Positions 50,445 to 59,111 of a stretch of DNA of 64,000 nucleotides are shown in pieces. How positions within the stretch are numbered: position 1 is the first letter of the stretch; each line of letters opens with the position of its first letter. This stretch comes from Arcobacter arenosus (GTDB lineage: Bacteria; Campylobacterota; Campylobacteria; Campylobacterales; Arcobacteraceae), in assembly GCF_005771535.1 (NCBI RefSeq), contig NZ_VANU01000001.1, positions 620,001-684,000 on the forward strand. Direction: 5' to 3'. A program made the position numbers and the translations under genes. Under the pieces are notes generated by a model. The model searched no databases and was not told the DNA's origin. It saw only the letters and a list, made by a program, of their open reading frames with translations.

Positions 50445-52436
50445 ATGGCTTTTGAAACACTTATGAATGCATTTTCTGAATTAATGCAAATTCATCATAT
50501 GATTTATCTACTTGGTGGAGTGTTTTTAGGAATTTTAGTTGGGATTTTACCAGGATTAGGAGGTATTGTAGGTTTTTCTATAATGTTACCATTTCTTTAT
50601 GGTATGGATCAAACCTCAGCATTAGCAATGCTAATTGGTATGGTTGCAGTTATTCCAACCTCAGATACTTTTACTTCAGTTCTTATGGGAATACCAGGTT
50701 CTTCTGCTTCTCAAGCAACAGTTCTTGATGGATATCCTATGTCTAAAAAAGGTGAAGCAGCAAGAGCACTTGGAGCTGCATTTTCTGCTTCATTAATAGG
50801 AGGTCTTTTAGGTGCTTTAATTTTATCTATATTTATAATCTTTGCAAGGGATTTAATTTTAAAACTTGGATCTGCTGAACTATTTATTTTAGGTATTTTT
50901 GGACTTAGTATGGTTGGGGTTTTAAGTGGTAAATCTCTATATAAAGGATTTATAGCTGCTGCAATTGGGCTTCTTTTAGGATCAGTTGGTTCAGCACCAG
51001 CAACTGGTGAGTTTAGAATGACTATGGATAGCTATTATTTATATGATGGAATTAAACTTGTAATTTTAGGACTTGGTGTATATGCAGTTCCTGAAATCAT
51101 CTCTTTATTAGTTGAAAATAAAAAGATTTCAAAAGCCGAAAAGCTTGGAGGAAGTTTTGTTCAAGGAATTAAAGATGTATGGATTTCAAAATGGATAGTA
51201 GCACGTTGTGCCCCAATTGGCGCTATGATTGGTGCTATTCCTGGCCTTGGAGGGAGTGTTGTTGACTGGATTGCTTATGGACATGTTGTACAAACTTCAA
51301 AGGATAAATCAAAGTTTGGTAAAGGTGATGTAAGAGGAGTTATCGCTCCTGAATCAGCAAATAATGCTAAAGAGGGTGGAGGATTAGTTCCAACACTTCT
51401 ATTTGGTATTCCGGGAAGTGGTTCTATGGCTGTATTCTTAGGTGGACTTGTAATTCTTGGAATTGAACCAGGACCGGGAATGGTTAATGAGAACTTAGAG
51501 GTTTCATATATAATTATCTGGTCTTTAGCAATTGCAAATGTTGTTGGTACTGGAACTTGTATGCTTCTATCAAATAAGATTTCAAAAATAACAACTATTC
51601 CTTATGGATATGTTGCTCCATTTATGTTAATGATTATTTTCTTTGCTGCACTTCAAGCAACAAGATCTTTAGAGGATTTAATGCTTTTAATTGCAATTGG
51701 TGCATTAGGAACATTATTCAAATACTTTGACTGGCCAAGACCTGCCCTACTTATTGGTTTTGTTTTAGCTGGAACTATTGAAACATATTATTATCAAGCA
51801 GTTCAGTTTTATTCATGGGAAATGATGGAAAGACCAGGTGTAATTATTTTAATAGTATTTATGGTCGCTTCAGTTTTAATTAGTGTTTATTTTAAAAATA
51901 GAGACTCAAAAAAAGAGAAAGAATTAAATATACAAAATAAAGAAGAAACTACAAATTATCCGTACTCATTTTTTACAGGAGAATTATTATTTATTTGGCT
52001 TCTTATGGCATTTGGTCTATTTGCATTAATTGACTCTTGGGGACACCAATTTTTAGGTGGTATTTTCCCAATAGTAATTAGTTCATTACTTTTATTTTTT
52101 GGAGTTATATTATCAATTCAAATTACATCTAAAAAAAGACAAAATGATATTTTATCAGTTGCAATTACTGAAAATGGACAGCTTTCATCTACATGGATTG
52201 ATATTTGGAAAAACTTTTTAATCCTTCCTATTTTCTTATTAGGAACTTGGATATTAGGGTTTGTTCCATCATTAGCAATTCTTTTTATGATAATAATTAG
52301 AACAAAGATGAAATCTTCTTGGTTAAAAATATTCATTATTACTGGTGTGGCAATAGGATTTCTACTATTTATAAGCCATATTATGACACTTCACCTTCCA
52401 ACAGGTTTAATTTATGATGCAATAATAGGAGCATAA
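50445..52436 (+). CDS. Fused TctA-TctB tricarboxylate transporter membrane protein
   Basis: A 663-residue protein. Residues 1-490 are a complete TctA (GGVFLGILVGILPGLGGIVG, PGSSASQATVLDGYPMSKKG, APESANNAKEGGGLVPTLLF GIPGSGSM). A charged linker (about 486-505) is followed by a TctB-like domain (510-663) with four membrane helices. Module 1 has these as separate genes. It presumably works with the binding protein at 49155. Confidence 0.92.
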   Translation: MAFETLMNAFSELMQIHHMIYLLGGVFLGILVGILPGLGGIVGFSIMLPFLYGMDQTSALAMLIGMVAVIPTSDTFTSVLMGIPGSSASQATVLDGYPMSKKGEAARALGAAFSASLIGGLLGALILSIFIIFARDLILKLGSAELFILGIFGLSMVGVLSGKSLYKGFIAAAIGLLLGSVGSAPATGEFRMTMDSYYLYDGIKLVILGLGVYAVPEIISLLVENKKISKAEKLGGSFVQGIKDVWISKWIVARCAPIGAMIGAIPGLGGSVVDWIAYGHVVQTSKDKSKFGKGDVRGVIAPESANNAKEGGGLVPTLLFGIPGSGSMAVFLGGLVILGIEPGPGMVNENLEVSYIIIWSLAIANVVGTGTCMLLSNKISKITTIPYGYVAPFMLMIIFFAALQATRSLEDLMLLIAIGALGTLFKYFDWPRPALLIGFVLAGTIETYYYQAVQFYSWEMMERPGVIILIVFMVASVLISVYFKNRDSKKEKELNIQNKEETTNYPYSFFTGELLFIWLLMAFGLFALIDSWGHQFLGGIFPIVISSLLLFFGVILSIQITSKKRQNDILSVAITENGQLSSTWIDIWKNFLILPIFLLGTWILGFVPSLAILFMIIIRTKMKSSWLKIFIITGVAIGFLLFISHIMTLHLPTGLIYDAIIGA

Positions 52437-52437
52437 A

Positions 52438-53508
52438 ATGATGAATGATTTAAAAAGAATTAGCTGTATTTTATATAGATCAGGGACTTCTAAAGGTGCA
52501 TATTTTTTAGATAATGATTTACCTAAAGATAAAGAGGAAAGACATAATTTAATTTTAAAGATTATGGGAAGTCCTGATATTAGACAAATTGATGGTATAG
52601 GTGGGGCAACAACAGTTACTACAAAGGTTGCTATTATATCAGTATCAAAAAGAGAAGGGATAGATTTAGAGTATAAATTTATCCAACCAAGTATAGATGA
52701 AGCAATAGCAGATGATAAACCAACATGTGGTAATATTCTCACAGCTGTTGGGGCATTTGGAATTGAAAGAGGTTTGGTATCAGTAGAAGATGGTGAAACA
52801 ATAGTAAATGTATATGATGTAAATACTGGTGCAACTATTACCCAAGTAATCCAAACTCCAAATAGGACTGTTCAATACCACGGTGACTTTGAGATAGCTG
52901 GAGTTCCAGGTACAGCTTCTCCTATAAAAATGTTTTTTAAAAATATAAGTGGTGGGAAAACAGGAGATTATCTTCCTACTGGAAATACATATGATATTTT
53001 TGATGGGATTAAGGCAACTTGTTTAGATATCTCTATGCCAGTTGTTTTTGTAAAAGCTAAGGATATGGGGTTAACAGGATATGAAACACCAAATGAACTT
53101 GATGCAAAAAAAGAACTTTTCGAAAAAATAGAACTAATTAGAGAACAAGCTTCACAAAAGATGGGATTAGGTAGTGCAAAAGGAAATGTAATTCCAAAAT
53201 TTGCAATTATCTCAGAGGCAAAAAATAATGGGGATATAAATATTCGATATTTTACCCCAACAACTGCTCACCCAGCTCTTGCTGTTAGTGCAGGATTTTG
53301 TGTAGCAGCTGGGTCTTTTATAAAAGGGACTATTCTACATGAAATAAACTCTAAAGAGTTTGAACTTGGAGAACATATTGTAAAAATAGAAACACCTTCA
53401 GGAACAATTGATGTTGGAGTAAATTTTCCTACAACAGATATAAAAGATGTGGAAGGGAAAACAACAAGAACGGCTAGACTTCTAATGGCCGGAGAGGTTT
53501 TTGTATAA
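52438..53508 (+). CDS. prpF: PrpF-family protein (aconitate isomerase / oxalomesaconate tautomerase type)
   Basis: A 356-residue protein of the PrpF/DapF-like two-domain fold: CILYRSGTSKGAYFLDNDLP, IDGIGGATTVTTKVAIIS, DKPTCGNILTAVGAFGIERG and HPALAVSAGFCVAAGSF. Cys near 101 (PTCGN) is the usual catalytic position. Members isomerise aconitates or oxalomesaconate (GalD/LigU). Start is one base after the tctAB stop, so cotranscribed, and it probably isomerises the imported tricarboxylate. Confidence 0.88.
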   Translation: MMNDLKRISCILYRSGTSKGAYFLDNDLPKDKEERHNLILKIMGSPDIRQIDGIGGATTVTTKVAIISVSKREGIDLEYKFIQPSIDEAIADDKPTCGNILTAVGAFGIERGLVSVEDGETIVNVYDVNTGATITQVIQTPNRTVQYHGDFEIAGVPGTASPIKMFFKNISGGKTGDYLPTGNTYDIFDGIKATCLDISMPVVFVKAKDMGLTGYETPNELDAKKELFEKIELIREQASQKMGLGSAKGNVIPKFAIISEAKNNGDINIRYFTPTTAHPALAVSAGFCVAAGSFIKGTILHEINSKEFELGEHIVKIETPSGTIDVGVNFPTTDIKDVEGKTTRTARLLMAGEVFV

Positions 53509-53509
53509 A

Positions 53510-54259
53510 ATGGACTTTTTTTATCTTCCATTAGAAATTTTTGATATATTTATATTAATAATATGCTGTTTTATAGGAGCAGCAATATCAACAACAGTTG
53601 GTTCTGGTGGAGGACTTTTAGTAATAGGAGGGATGAGTATGATTCTTCCTCCTACTGCACTTCTTTCAATTCATGCACTTACACAATCAGGCTCAGGACT
53701 TTTACGTGCTTTTCTTTTTAGAAAATCTTTTTTTGTAAGATTTTTTGTTCTTTTTATGAGTGGAAGCCTTATAGGATATACTTTAAGTATCTACTTTTTA
53801 ATATCTTTACCTGAATATATAATGAAACTTTCTTTGGGAGTTGGAATTATTGTATTAAACCTACTTCCTAATTTAAAATTTGAAAAAGTATCTAATCTTC
53901 TAATTGTAATTTTTGGTATAATAACAGGGTTCTTAACAATGTTTGTTGGTGTTATGGGACCATTGATTGCAATTTTTTTATCTTCAATTTTAACAAAAAG
54001 ACATCTAATAGTTGGAACTCTTGCTTGGTGTGTATCTTTTCAAAATTTTGGAAAAGCAATTATTTTTGGTGGATTAGGGTTTGATTATACTCCTTGGATA
54101 TTTTTAATTTTTTTATTAATCCTATTTTCATATTTAGGAACACTTGCCGGTAAAAAACTTCTTGATAAAAGTAGTAATGAGCTGTTTAAAATGATTTTAA
54201 AAGTTGTTATACTTATATTAGGAAGTAAATTAATTTATGATGGAATTGTTTTGATGTAA
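53510..54259 (+). CDS. TauE/SafE-family (TSUP) membrane transporter
   Basis: About 249 residues from ATG 53510. Eight or so membrane helices with FIGAAISTTVGSGGGLLVIG and TGFLTMFVGVMGPLIAIFLS, the duplicated TauE core. The family exports sulphite and small organosulphonates or carboxylates. It is in the tctAB-prpF operon; its substrate here may be a carboxylate product. Confidence 0.87.
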   Translation: MDFFYLPLEIFDIFILIICCFIGAAISTTVGSGGGLLVIGGMSMILPPTALLSIHALTQSGSGLLRAFLFRKSFFVRFFVLFMSGSLIGYTLSIYFLISLPEYIMKLSLGVGIIVLNLLPNLKFEKVSNLLIVIFGIITGFLTMFVGVMGPLIAIFLSSILTKRHLIVGTLAWCVSFQNFGKAIIFGGLGFDYTPWIFLIFLLILFSYLGTLAGKKLLDKSSNELFKMILKVVILILGSKLIYDGIVLM

Positions 54260-54268
54260 GGTTTTAAT

Positions 54269-55231
54269 ATGAGATATATCTTTTTATTTTTTATTTTGTT
54301 AAGAAGTTTGCTTTTTTCACTTGACTATCCAAATAAACCAATTGAGTTTGTAGTTGGTCTTGGAGAAGGTGGAAGTGCAGATAGGATGACAAGAAATATG
54401 GCATCACTCCTTCAAGAAGAGTTAGGTGTTTATATAAATGTAAAAACAATTAAAACTAATGGTTCTTTAGATGCTGCTAATTATGTTTTAAAAGAACCCC
54501 ATGATGGATATAAAGTATTTTGTTCTACTTTTTCTCCATATTTATTAAATCTAATAATAAGTAAAAAAACAGATTTTTCATTAGATGATTTTGAAATAAT
54601 AAATCTTCAATGGTTTGAACAAGATTTCATTGCAGTTGAAAAAGACTCTGAATTTAACTCTATAATTGAAGTTTTAAATTATATAAAGAAAAATCCAAAA
54701 GAGTTAAAAGTAGCACTAATAAATAAATCAAGTGGACATATTCTTTTTAAACTATTACTAGAGAAATTTGATATTCCTTTTAAAGATGTAAATATAAAAC
54801 TTTATAGTGGAGGGGGAAGTGCAAGGAAAGCATTACTTGAATCAAAGGTTGATCTTCTTATTATTGCTGCTCAAGGAAGTGAAAAATATAGAGAAGATAT
54901 TAAACCACTTGCTATTGTATCAAGCAAACCTTCAAAAAGGTGGGATGCTCCAACATTAAATGATACAATAAAAGACACAGGTATTACAATTCCTATTATA
55001 GATGGACCCATAAGAGGAATTGCTGTTTCAAAAAAATTTAAAGAAGATTTTCCCCATAGATTTAGAATTTTAGAAAATGCAATTAAAAAGACTTTAGCAA
55101 AAAAATCTGTACATAGATATTTAAAAAGAAAGAATATTGGTTATACTTGGATAGGTTCCAAAAATTCTACAAAAATTTTAAGAAATTCATATGAAGATTT
55201 TAAAAAATACAACTATTTAATAGAAGATTAG
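54269..55231 (+). CDS. Orphan TctC-type substrate-binding protein
   Basis: A 320-residue protein with a signal peptide (about 1-17). FVVGLGEGGSADRMTRNMAS, LLIIAAQGSEKYREDIKPLA and RWDAPTLNDTIKDTGI match the module 1 TctC (41120) closely, whereas the neighbouring tctAB belongs to another branch. No tctA or tctB of its own follows. It ends 2 bases from the end of the convergent kinase gene, so it may present ligand to that kinase. Confidence 0.9.
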   Translation: MRYIFLFFILLRSLLFSLDYPNKPIEFVVGLGEGGSADRMTRNMASLLQEELGVYINVKTIKTNGSLDAANYVLKEPHDGYKVFCSTFSPYLLNLIISKKTDFSLDDFEIINLQWFEQDFIAVEKDSEFNSIIEVLNYIKKNPKELKVALINKSSGHILFKLLLEKFDIPFKDVNIKLYSGGGSARKALLESKVDLLIIAAQGSEKYREDIKPLAIVSSKPSKRWDAPTLNDTIKDTGITIPIIDGPIRGIAVSKKFKEDFPHRFRILENAIKKTLAKKSVHRYLKRKNIGYTWIGSKNSTKILRNSYEDFKKYNYLIED

Positions 55232-55233
55232 TT

Positions 55234-56607
55234 TTAAGCTTTTGGTAAGTCAAAGATTAAAGATATTTTTAATCCATTTTCATTTATTGCTTGAACCTTA
55301 GCCTTATGAAGTGTTGCTATTTGTTTTACAATACTAAGTCCTAATCCTGAACCACTTTTTTTAGAGTCAACTCTATAGTATCTCTCAAAAATAGTTTTCA
55401 AGAACTTTTTATCCACACCATTCCCTTCATCTTTTACATTTAACCAAATAGTATTATTGTGTCTTTCTAAAGATAAAGTAATTGTTCCCATAGGATTTCC
55501 ATTTTCATCAACAGCATAGTGTAAAGCATTGTTTATTATATTATCTAACATACTCTCAAGGAGGATTTGATCACAATTAATAAAAATCTCTTCTTCTATA
55601 TTTTCAAATGCGAATTCAAAACCTTTTTCATATACTCTTGGAGCAGTTTTTAAACTATACTCTTTGCAAATAGCATTTAAACTTTGTTTTTTAAATCGTT
55701 TTAAATTTATAGTATTTGGGTTTGTTTTTGCATATAAAAGAAGCTGTTCAGTTATATGTGACATATTATTTAGTAATGAGTTTAAAGCAATATAATCTTT
55801 ATCATCTTTATCATATAAAAATTCTAATTTCACTTTCATTTCGGCAAGGGGAGTTCTTAATTGATGAGATACATCTGAGTTGAATTGTTCTATATAATCA
55901 ATAGTATCTCTACTTCTTTCTAACAAAATATTAATACTTTTTACAATATCTTCAACCTCTTTAGGTGCATTAAAAACAAGGGGTTCTAAATCTCTTTCAT
56001 CTCTTTTTTTTATAATTTTCTTTAGTCTATTTAGTGGCTTTAAGCCCTCAGAAACTGCAACAAGGGTTATTAAGACAGTAGAAACTATTACTATTACCAT
56101 TATAATTAAAAGTAGACTCAATACGTAGTTTATATTCTCATCTCTTTCTTCTATGGTTTCTCCTAAAGTAATATATGCATTATAAGCTTTACCTGCACTA
56201 TAAAGAGACATTTTGTATGATACTATTCTTAAATTAGAATTATTATATTCTGTATTATAAAATATAACCTCTTCATCCACTAGTCTTTTTTTATTTAATA
56301 AAGATTCATATCCCACAAGAAGTCTATTATCTTCATCCACCACAGAGTAGTAAATTAAACCTTTATCGTTTGAAGAGAGTAACTCAATTGAAAAACTAGG
56401 TATATCAACATAAAGTTTTGAATTCTTTATTCCAATACTGTATTCAATACTTTTAGCACTAGCTTTTAATCTATTATCAAAAAAATCTGTAACTTTTTTT
56501 TCTAAAACAAAATATATATATACAAAAAGAATCATGGTGAATATAAATAGTGGGAAAGTTAGCCAAGCAATAAGGCTTGATTTAATAGATGTAGTGTTTT
56601 TATCCAT
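55234..56607 (-). CDS. Sensor histidine kinase, TctE-like paralogue
   Basis: A 457-residue kinase, closely similar to the protein at 44150 throughout: membrane helices at about 13-33 and 161-184, His248 in FNSDVSHQLRTPLAE, N box DNIINNALHYA, KDEGNGVDKK and SGSGLGLSIVKQIA. The periplasmic loop is the most divergent part, which suggests a different ligand. It follows its regulator gene by one base. Confidence 0.93.
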   Translation of the reverse strand: MDKNTTSIKSSLIAWLTFPLFIFTMILFVYIYFVLEKKVTDFFDNRLKASAKSIEYSIGIKNSKLYVDIPSFSIELLSSNDKGLIYYSVVDEDNRLLVGYESLLNKKRLVDEEVIFYNTEYNNSNLRIVSYKMSLYSAGKAYNAYITLGETIEERDENINYVLSLLLIIMVIVIVSTVLITLVAVSEGLKPLNRLKKIIKKRDERDLEPLVFNAPKEVEDIVKSINILLERSRDTIDYIEQFNSDVSHQLRTPLAEMKVKLEFLYDKDDKDYIALNSLLNNMSHITEQLLLYAKTNPNTINLKRFKKQSLNAICKEYSLKTAPRVYEKGFEFAFENIEEEIFINCDQILLESMLDNIINNALHYAVDENGNPMGTITLSLERHNNTIWLNVKDEGNGVDKKFLKTIFERYYRVDSKKSGSGLGLSIVKQIATLHKAKVQAINENGLKISLIFDLPKA

Positions 56608-56608
56608 A

Positions 56609-57265
56609 TTAACTCATCATATAACCTAAACCTCTAACTGTTTTTAAATTTATAGAATCTCCCAGTTTTTTCCTAAGTCTTGAGACATAAGTTTCAACGG
56701 CAGTTGGATTAAATTCATCATCTATGGAGGTTATATGTTCTACTATGTTCTCTTTACTTACTATTGCATTTAGGTTTTGAAGTAGATATTCAAAGATAGT
56801 TAATTCTCTTTTGCTTAATTCAATTTTTTCTTCACCTCTTGTTAAAGATAAAGTTTGAGAGTTAAATTCCAAGTCATTATATTTTATACTATTTGAAGTT
56901 TGATTATTACTTCTTCTAAGAAGAGCTTGTACTCTTGCTACAACTTCATCTAATTCAAAAGGTTTACATATATAATCATCCGCACCAGTATCTAAACCTA
57001 AAATTCTTTGATCTAATCTATCCCTTGCAGATATAACTAAAATAGGAAGATTTTGTTGAGAGTTACGTAGCTTTTTTATAATATCGATTCCATCAATACC
57101 AGGAAGACCTAAATCTAAAATAAGAAGGTCATAAGTAGATGTTTCTAAAGCAAAAAGTCCTTCATCACCCTCATAAAAAACGTCTGCAATAAAACCTATC
57201 TCTTTTAATTTTTTATATATACCATCTGCTAAAGTTTCATTGTCTTCAAGGATTAATAGTTTCAT
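56609..57265 (-). CDS. OmpR-type response regulator, TctD-like paralogue
   Basis: A 218-residue regulator with Asp51 in LLILDLGLPG, CKPFEL near 101 and the winged helix TAVETYVSRLRKKLGDSINL. The recognition-helix region is nearly identical to that of the regulator at 45511, so both could bind the same box. It lies 19 bases after the USP gene. Confidence 0.94.
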   Translation of the reverse strand: MKLLILEDNETLADGIYKKLKEIGFIADVFYEGDEGLFALETSTYDLLILDLGLPGIDGIDIIKKLRNSQQNLPILVISARDRLDQRILGLDTGADDYICKPFELDEVVARVQALLRRSNNQTSNSIKYNDLEFNSQTLSLTRGEEKIELSKRELTIFEYLLQNLNAIVSKENIVEHITSIDDEFNPTAVETYVSRLRKKLGDSINLKTVRGLGYMMS

Positions 57266-57284
57266 AAGTAGATTCTACCATAAA

Positions 57285-58133
57285 TTAATGAGACATAAAA
57301 ACTGGCAAGGTTGAATTTTCTAATAAGTACCTTGTTGCGCCACCAAACATAAGCTCTTTTAAGCCCTTATGTCCGTAAGAACCTGCAACAATTAAATCAA
57401 AATTTCCATCAAGAGCTGAATTTAAAAGCGCTTGTCCTGGTATCCTTGTTGTTTTAACAATCTCATAACTTGCATCAATTCCATGATGTAAAAGGTATTC
57501 CCTTAATCTATTCATTTTTTCTAAATCATCAGTATACTCTTCTGAAGAGACTATGTGTACTCTTTGAGCTTGTTGTAAAATATCAATTGATGAAGTAACT
57601 GCTCGTGATGCTTCAGGGGAATTGTTCCATCCAATAATGATTGAGTCCGTTTTAAAATTTCTCATTACTCTAGGGAACATAAGTACACATTTACCACTTT
57701 TTAACACTGCCGTTTCAAAAGTTGCAGTTGTAACACCAGAAGGAGGAGCTGCTGCTATAACTAAATCACAAAACTTTGACTCTTGTTCAACTAGGGAGCT
57801 TCGCAAACCTTCTTTTATATTTAAAAAAGTATTTGCTTCGTTTTCAAGAGCTTTTTGTGAAACTTTTATATTTACATCGGCTGCTATTTTCTCAAATAAC
57901 TCTTGCATCTGATGATTTTCATCATCTAATTTCGTATCAACTACTTCATCAATCTTTTGCATAATATCTTTAGGTATTGATAGTGCTTTATATATACTCA
58001 TATTTGTTTTTAGTCCACATTTCAAAACTTCAAGACTTACTTTAAAATGTTTTGCAATTAAAAAAGCTCCGTAAAGTCTCTCTTCTAATTCATCTCCACC
58101 ACCAATAGGGAAAAATAGTTTTTTATATTTCAT
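57285..58133 (-). CDS. Universal stress protein, paralogue
   Basis: A 282-residue protein closely similar to that at 46192; its C-terminal 30 residues are almost identical (GSYGHKGLKELMFGGATRY). Coding DNA is also highly similar at the 3' end, which indicates recent duplication. An 8-residue insertion lies near residue 100. Box promoter at 58177. Confidence 0.9.
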   Translation of the reverse strand: MKYKKLFFPIGGGDELEERLYGAFLIAKHFKVSLEVLKCGLKTNMSIYKALSIPKDIMQKIDEVVDTKLDDENHQMQELFEKIAADVNIKVSQKALENEANTFLNIKEGLRSSLVEQESKFCDLVIAAAPPSGVTTATFETAVLKSGKCVLMFPRVMRNFKTDSIIIGWNNSPEASRAVTSSIDILQQAQRVHIVSSEEYTDDLEKMNRLREYLLHHGIDASYEIVKTTRIPGQALLNSALDGNFDLIVAGSYGHKGLKELMFGGATRYLLENSTLPVFMSH

Positions 58134-58176
58134 AAATAATCCTTTCTAAAGATATTATGAGATTATAAAAAATAAG

Positions 58177-58195
58177 TCTGTCATGAAACTTGCAT
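58177..58195 (-). promoter_or_regulatory. Shared Tct regulatory box, second USP operon promoter
   Basis: In gene orientation ATGCAAGTTTCATGACAGA, followed after 9 bases by TATAAT (complement of 58162-58167). Confidence 0.75.
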
Positions 58196-58275
58196 AAATT
58201 CAAAAAGATAAATCAATCAAAAATTTATATAAAAGAAGAAGTGATATAATATAGAAAGCCTATAAATTAGGCTTT

Positions 58276-58980
58276 CTAAAGAAAAGTAGAAACAAATCCA
58301 ATAAGTCCACCAAAAACGGCTCCCCAAATAACTAACCAACCAAGATGTTCTTTTATCATCTCTTGAACTATCTCTTTAACCATTTTTGGAGTTAGTTCAT
58401 CTAATCTTTTTGTAACGATTAAACTTAATTTTTCATGGATATCTTCATTTAAAGCTTCTGTTTTCATTGCTTCTTCTAAAACTTTTTGGAAAGAATCACT
58501 TTGTGATATTTTTATAATTGAAACTTGTAGTTTTTTAGTAAAAGGCTCCTTTAAAGGCTCAAGTGCCGATTCTCCACCAAACATTCCAAGCATACCACCA
58601 AATGGTGATTCTATAACTGCTTCTTTTAAGGAGTCATAGGCAGGGGTAAAATCTGTTTTATTTAAAATAGATTCAAAATCAACAGTATTTTTTACACTAC
58701 TCATCTCATCTTCAAAAAACTTTTTTAAGTTTTGAGGACTAAAAAATTGCTCCATTATTAGATTATGAATTGATGCTTTAAAAGTATCAAACTTTTTTTC
58801 TATAACTCCACTTCCATAAAGATATGGCACCTTTTCAAAAAGCATATGGATAGCCAAAGTATTTGTAATAGCTCCACTAAAGGCAAAAAGCCCAATTGTA
58901 AAAATTGTATCGTTTTGTGTACTATAACCAAAAGCTAAAAGAAGAATAGTAAATATATTTGTGAGATCTGATTTGTTCAT
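58276..58980 (-). CDS. DUF445-family membrane protein
   Basis: A 234-residue protein with membrane helices at the N-terminus (about 25-50) and at the extreme C-terminus (HLGWLVIWGAVFGGLIGFVS). GAITNTLAIHMLFEKVPYLY GSGVI is the DUF445 (YheB-like) signature. The middle is helical and soluble. Function in Campylobacterota unknown. Confidence 0.83.
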   Translation of the reverse strand: MNKSDLTNIFTILLLAFGYSTQNDTIFTIGLFAFSGAITNTLAIHMLFEKVPYLYGSGVIEKKFDTFKASIHNLIMEQFFSPQNLKKFFEDEMSSVKNTVDFESILNKTDFTPAYDSLKEAVIESPFGGMLGMFGGESALEPLKEPFTKKLQVSIIKISQSDSFQKVLEEAMKTEALNEDIHEKLSLIVTKRLDELTPKMVKEIVQEMIKEHLGWLVIWGAVFGGLIGFVSTFL

Positions 58981-59111
58981 TAAATCCTCCTATTTTATAA
59001 AAATTGGATTTTAACATAAAGTATGTAAATAGTTAATTTTGGGAAGCTAAAACCATTTGTAACTTAGATGTAATGGATTTGATTTAGAATTGCATATTCT
59101 AAGGAGATAAA

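Noticed and set aside
41057-58195. Sigma-54 promoters (TGGCA-N-TTGCA look-alikes such as the complement of 50366-50383)
   Set aside because: GG and GC have the right spacing in some copies, but all point away from the genes they precede, and some copies lack the GG (TGTCA). A -10 element at fixed spacing on the gene strand fits a sigma-70 promoter with an activator box.
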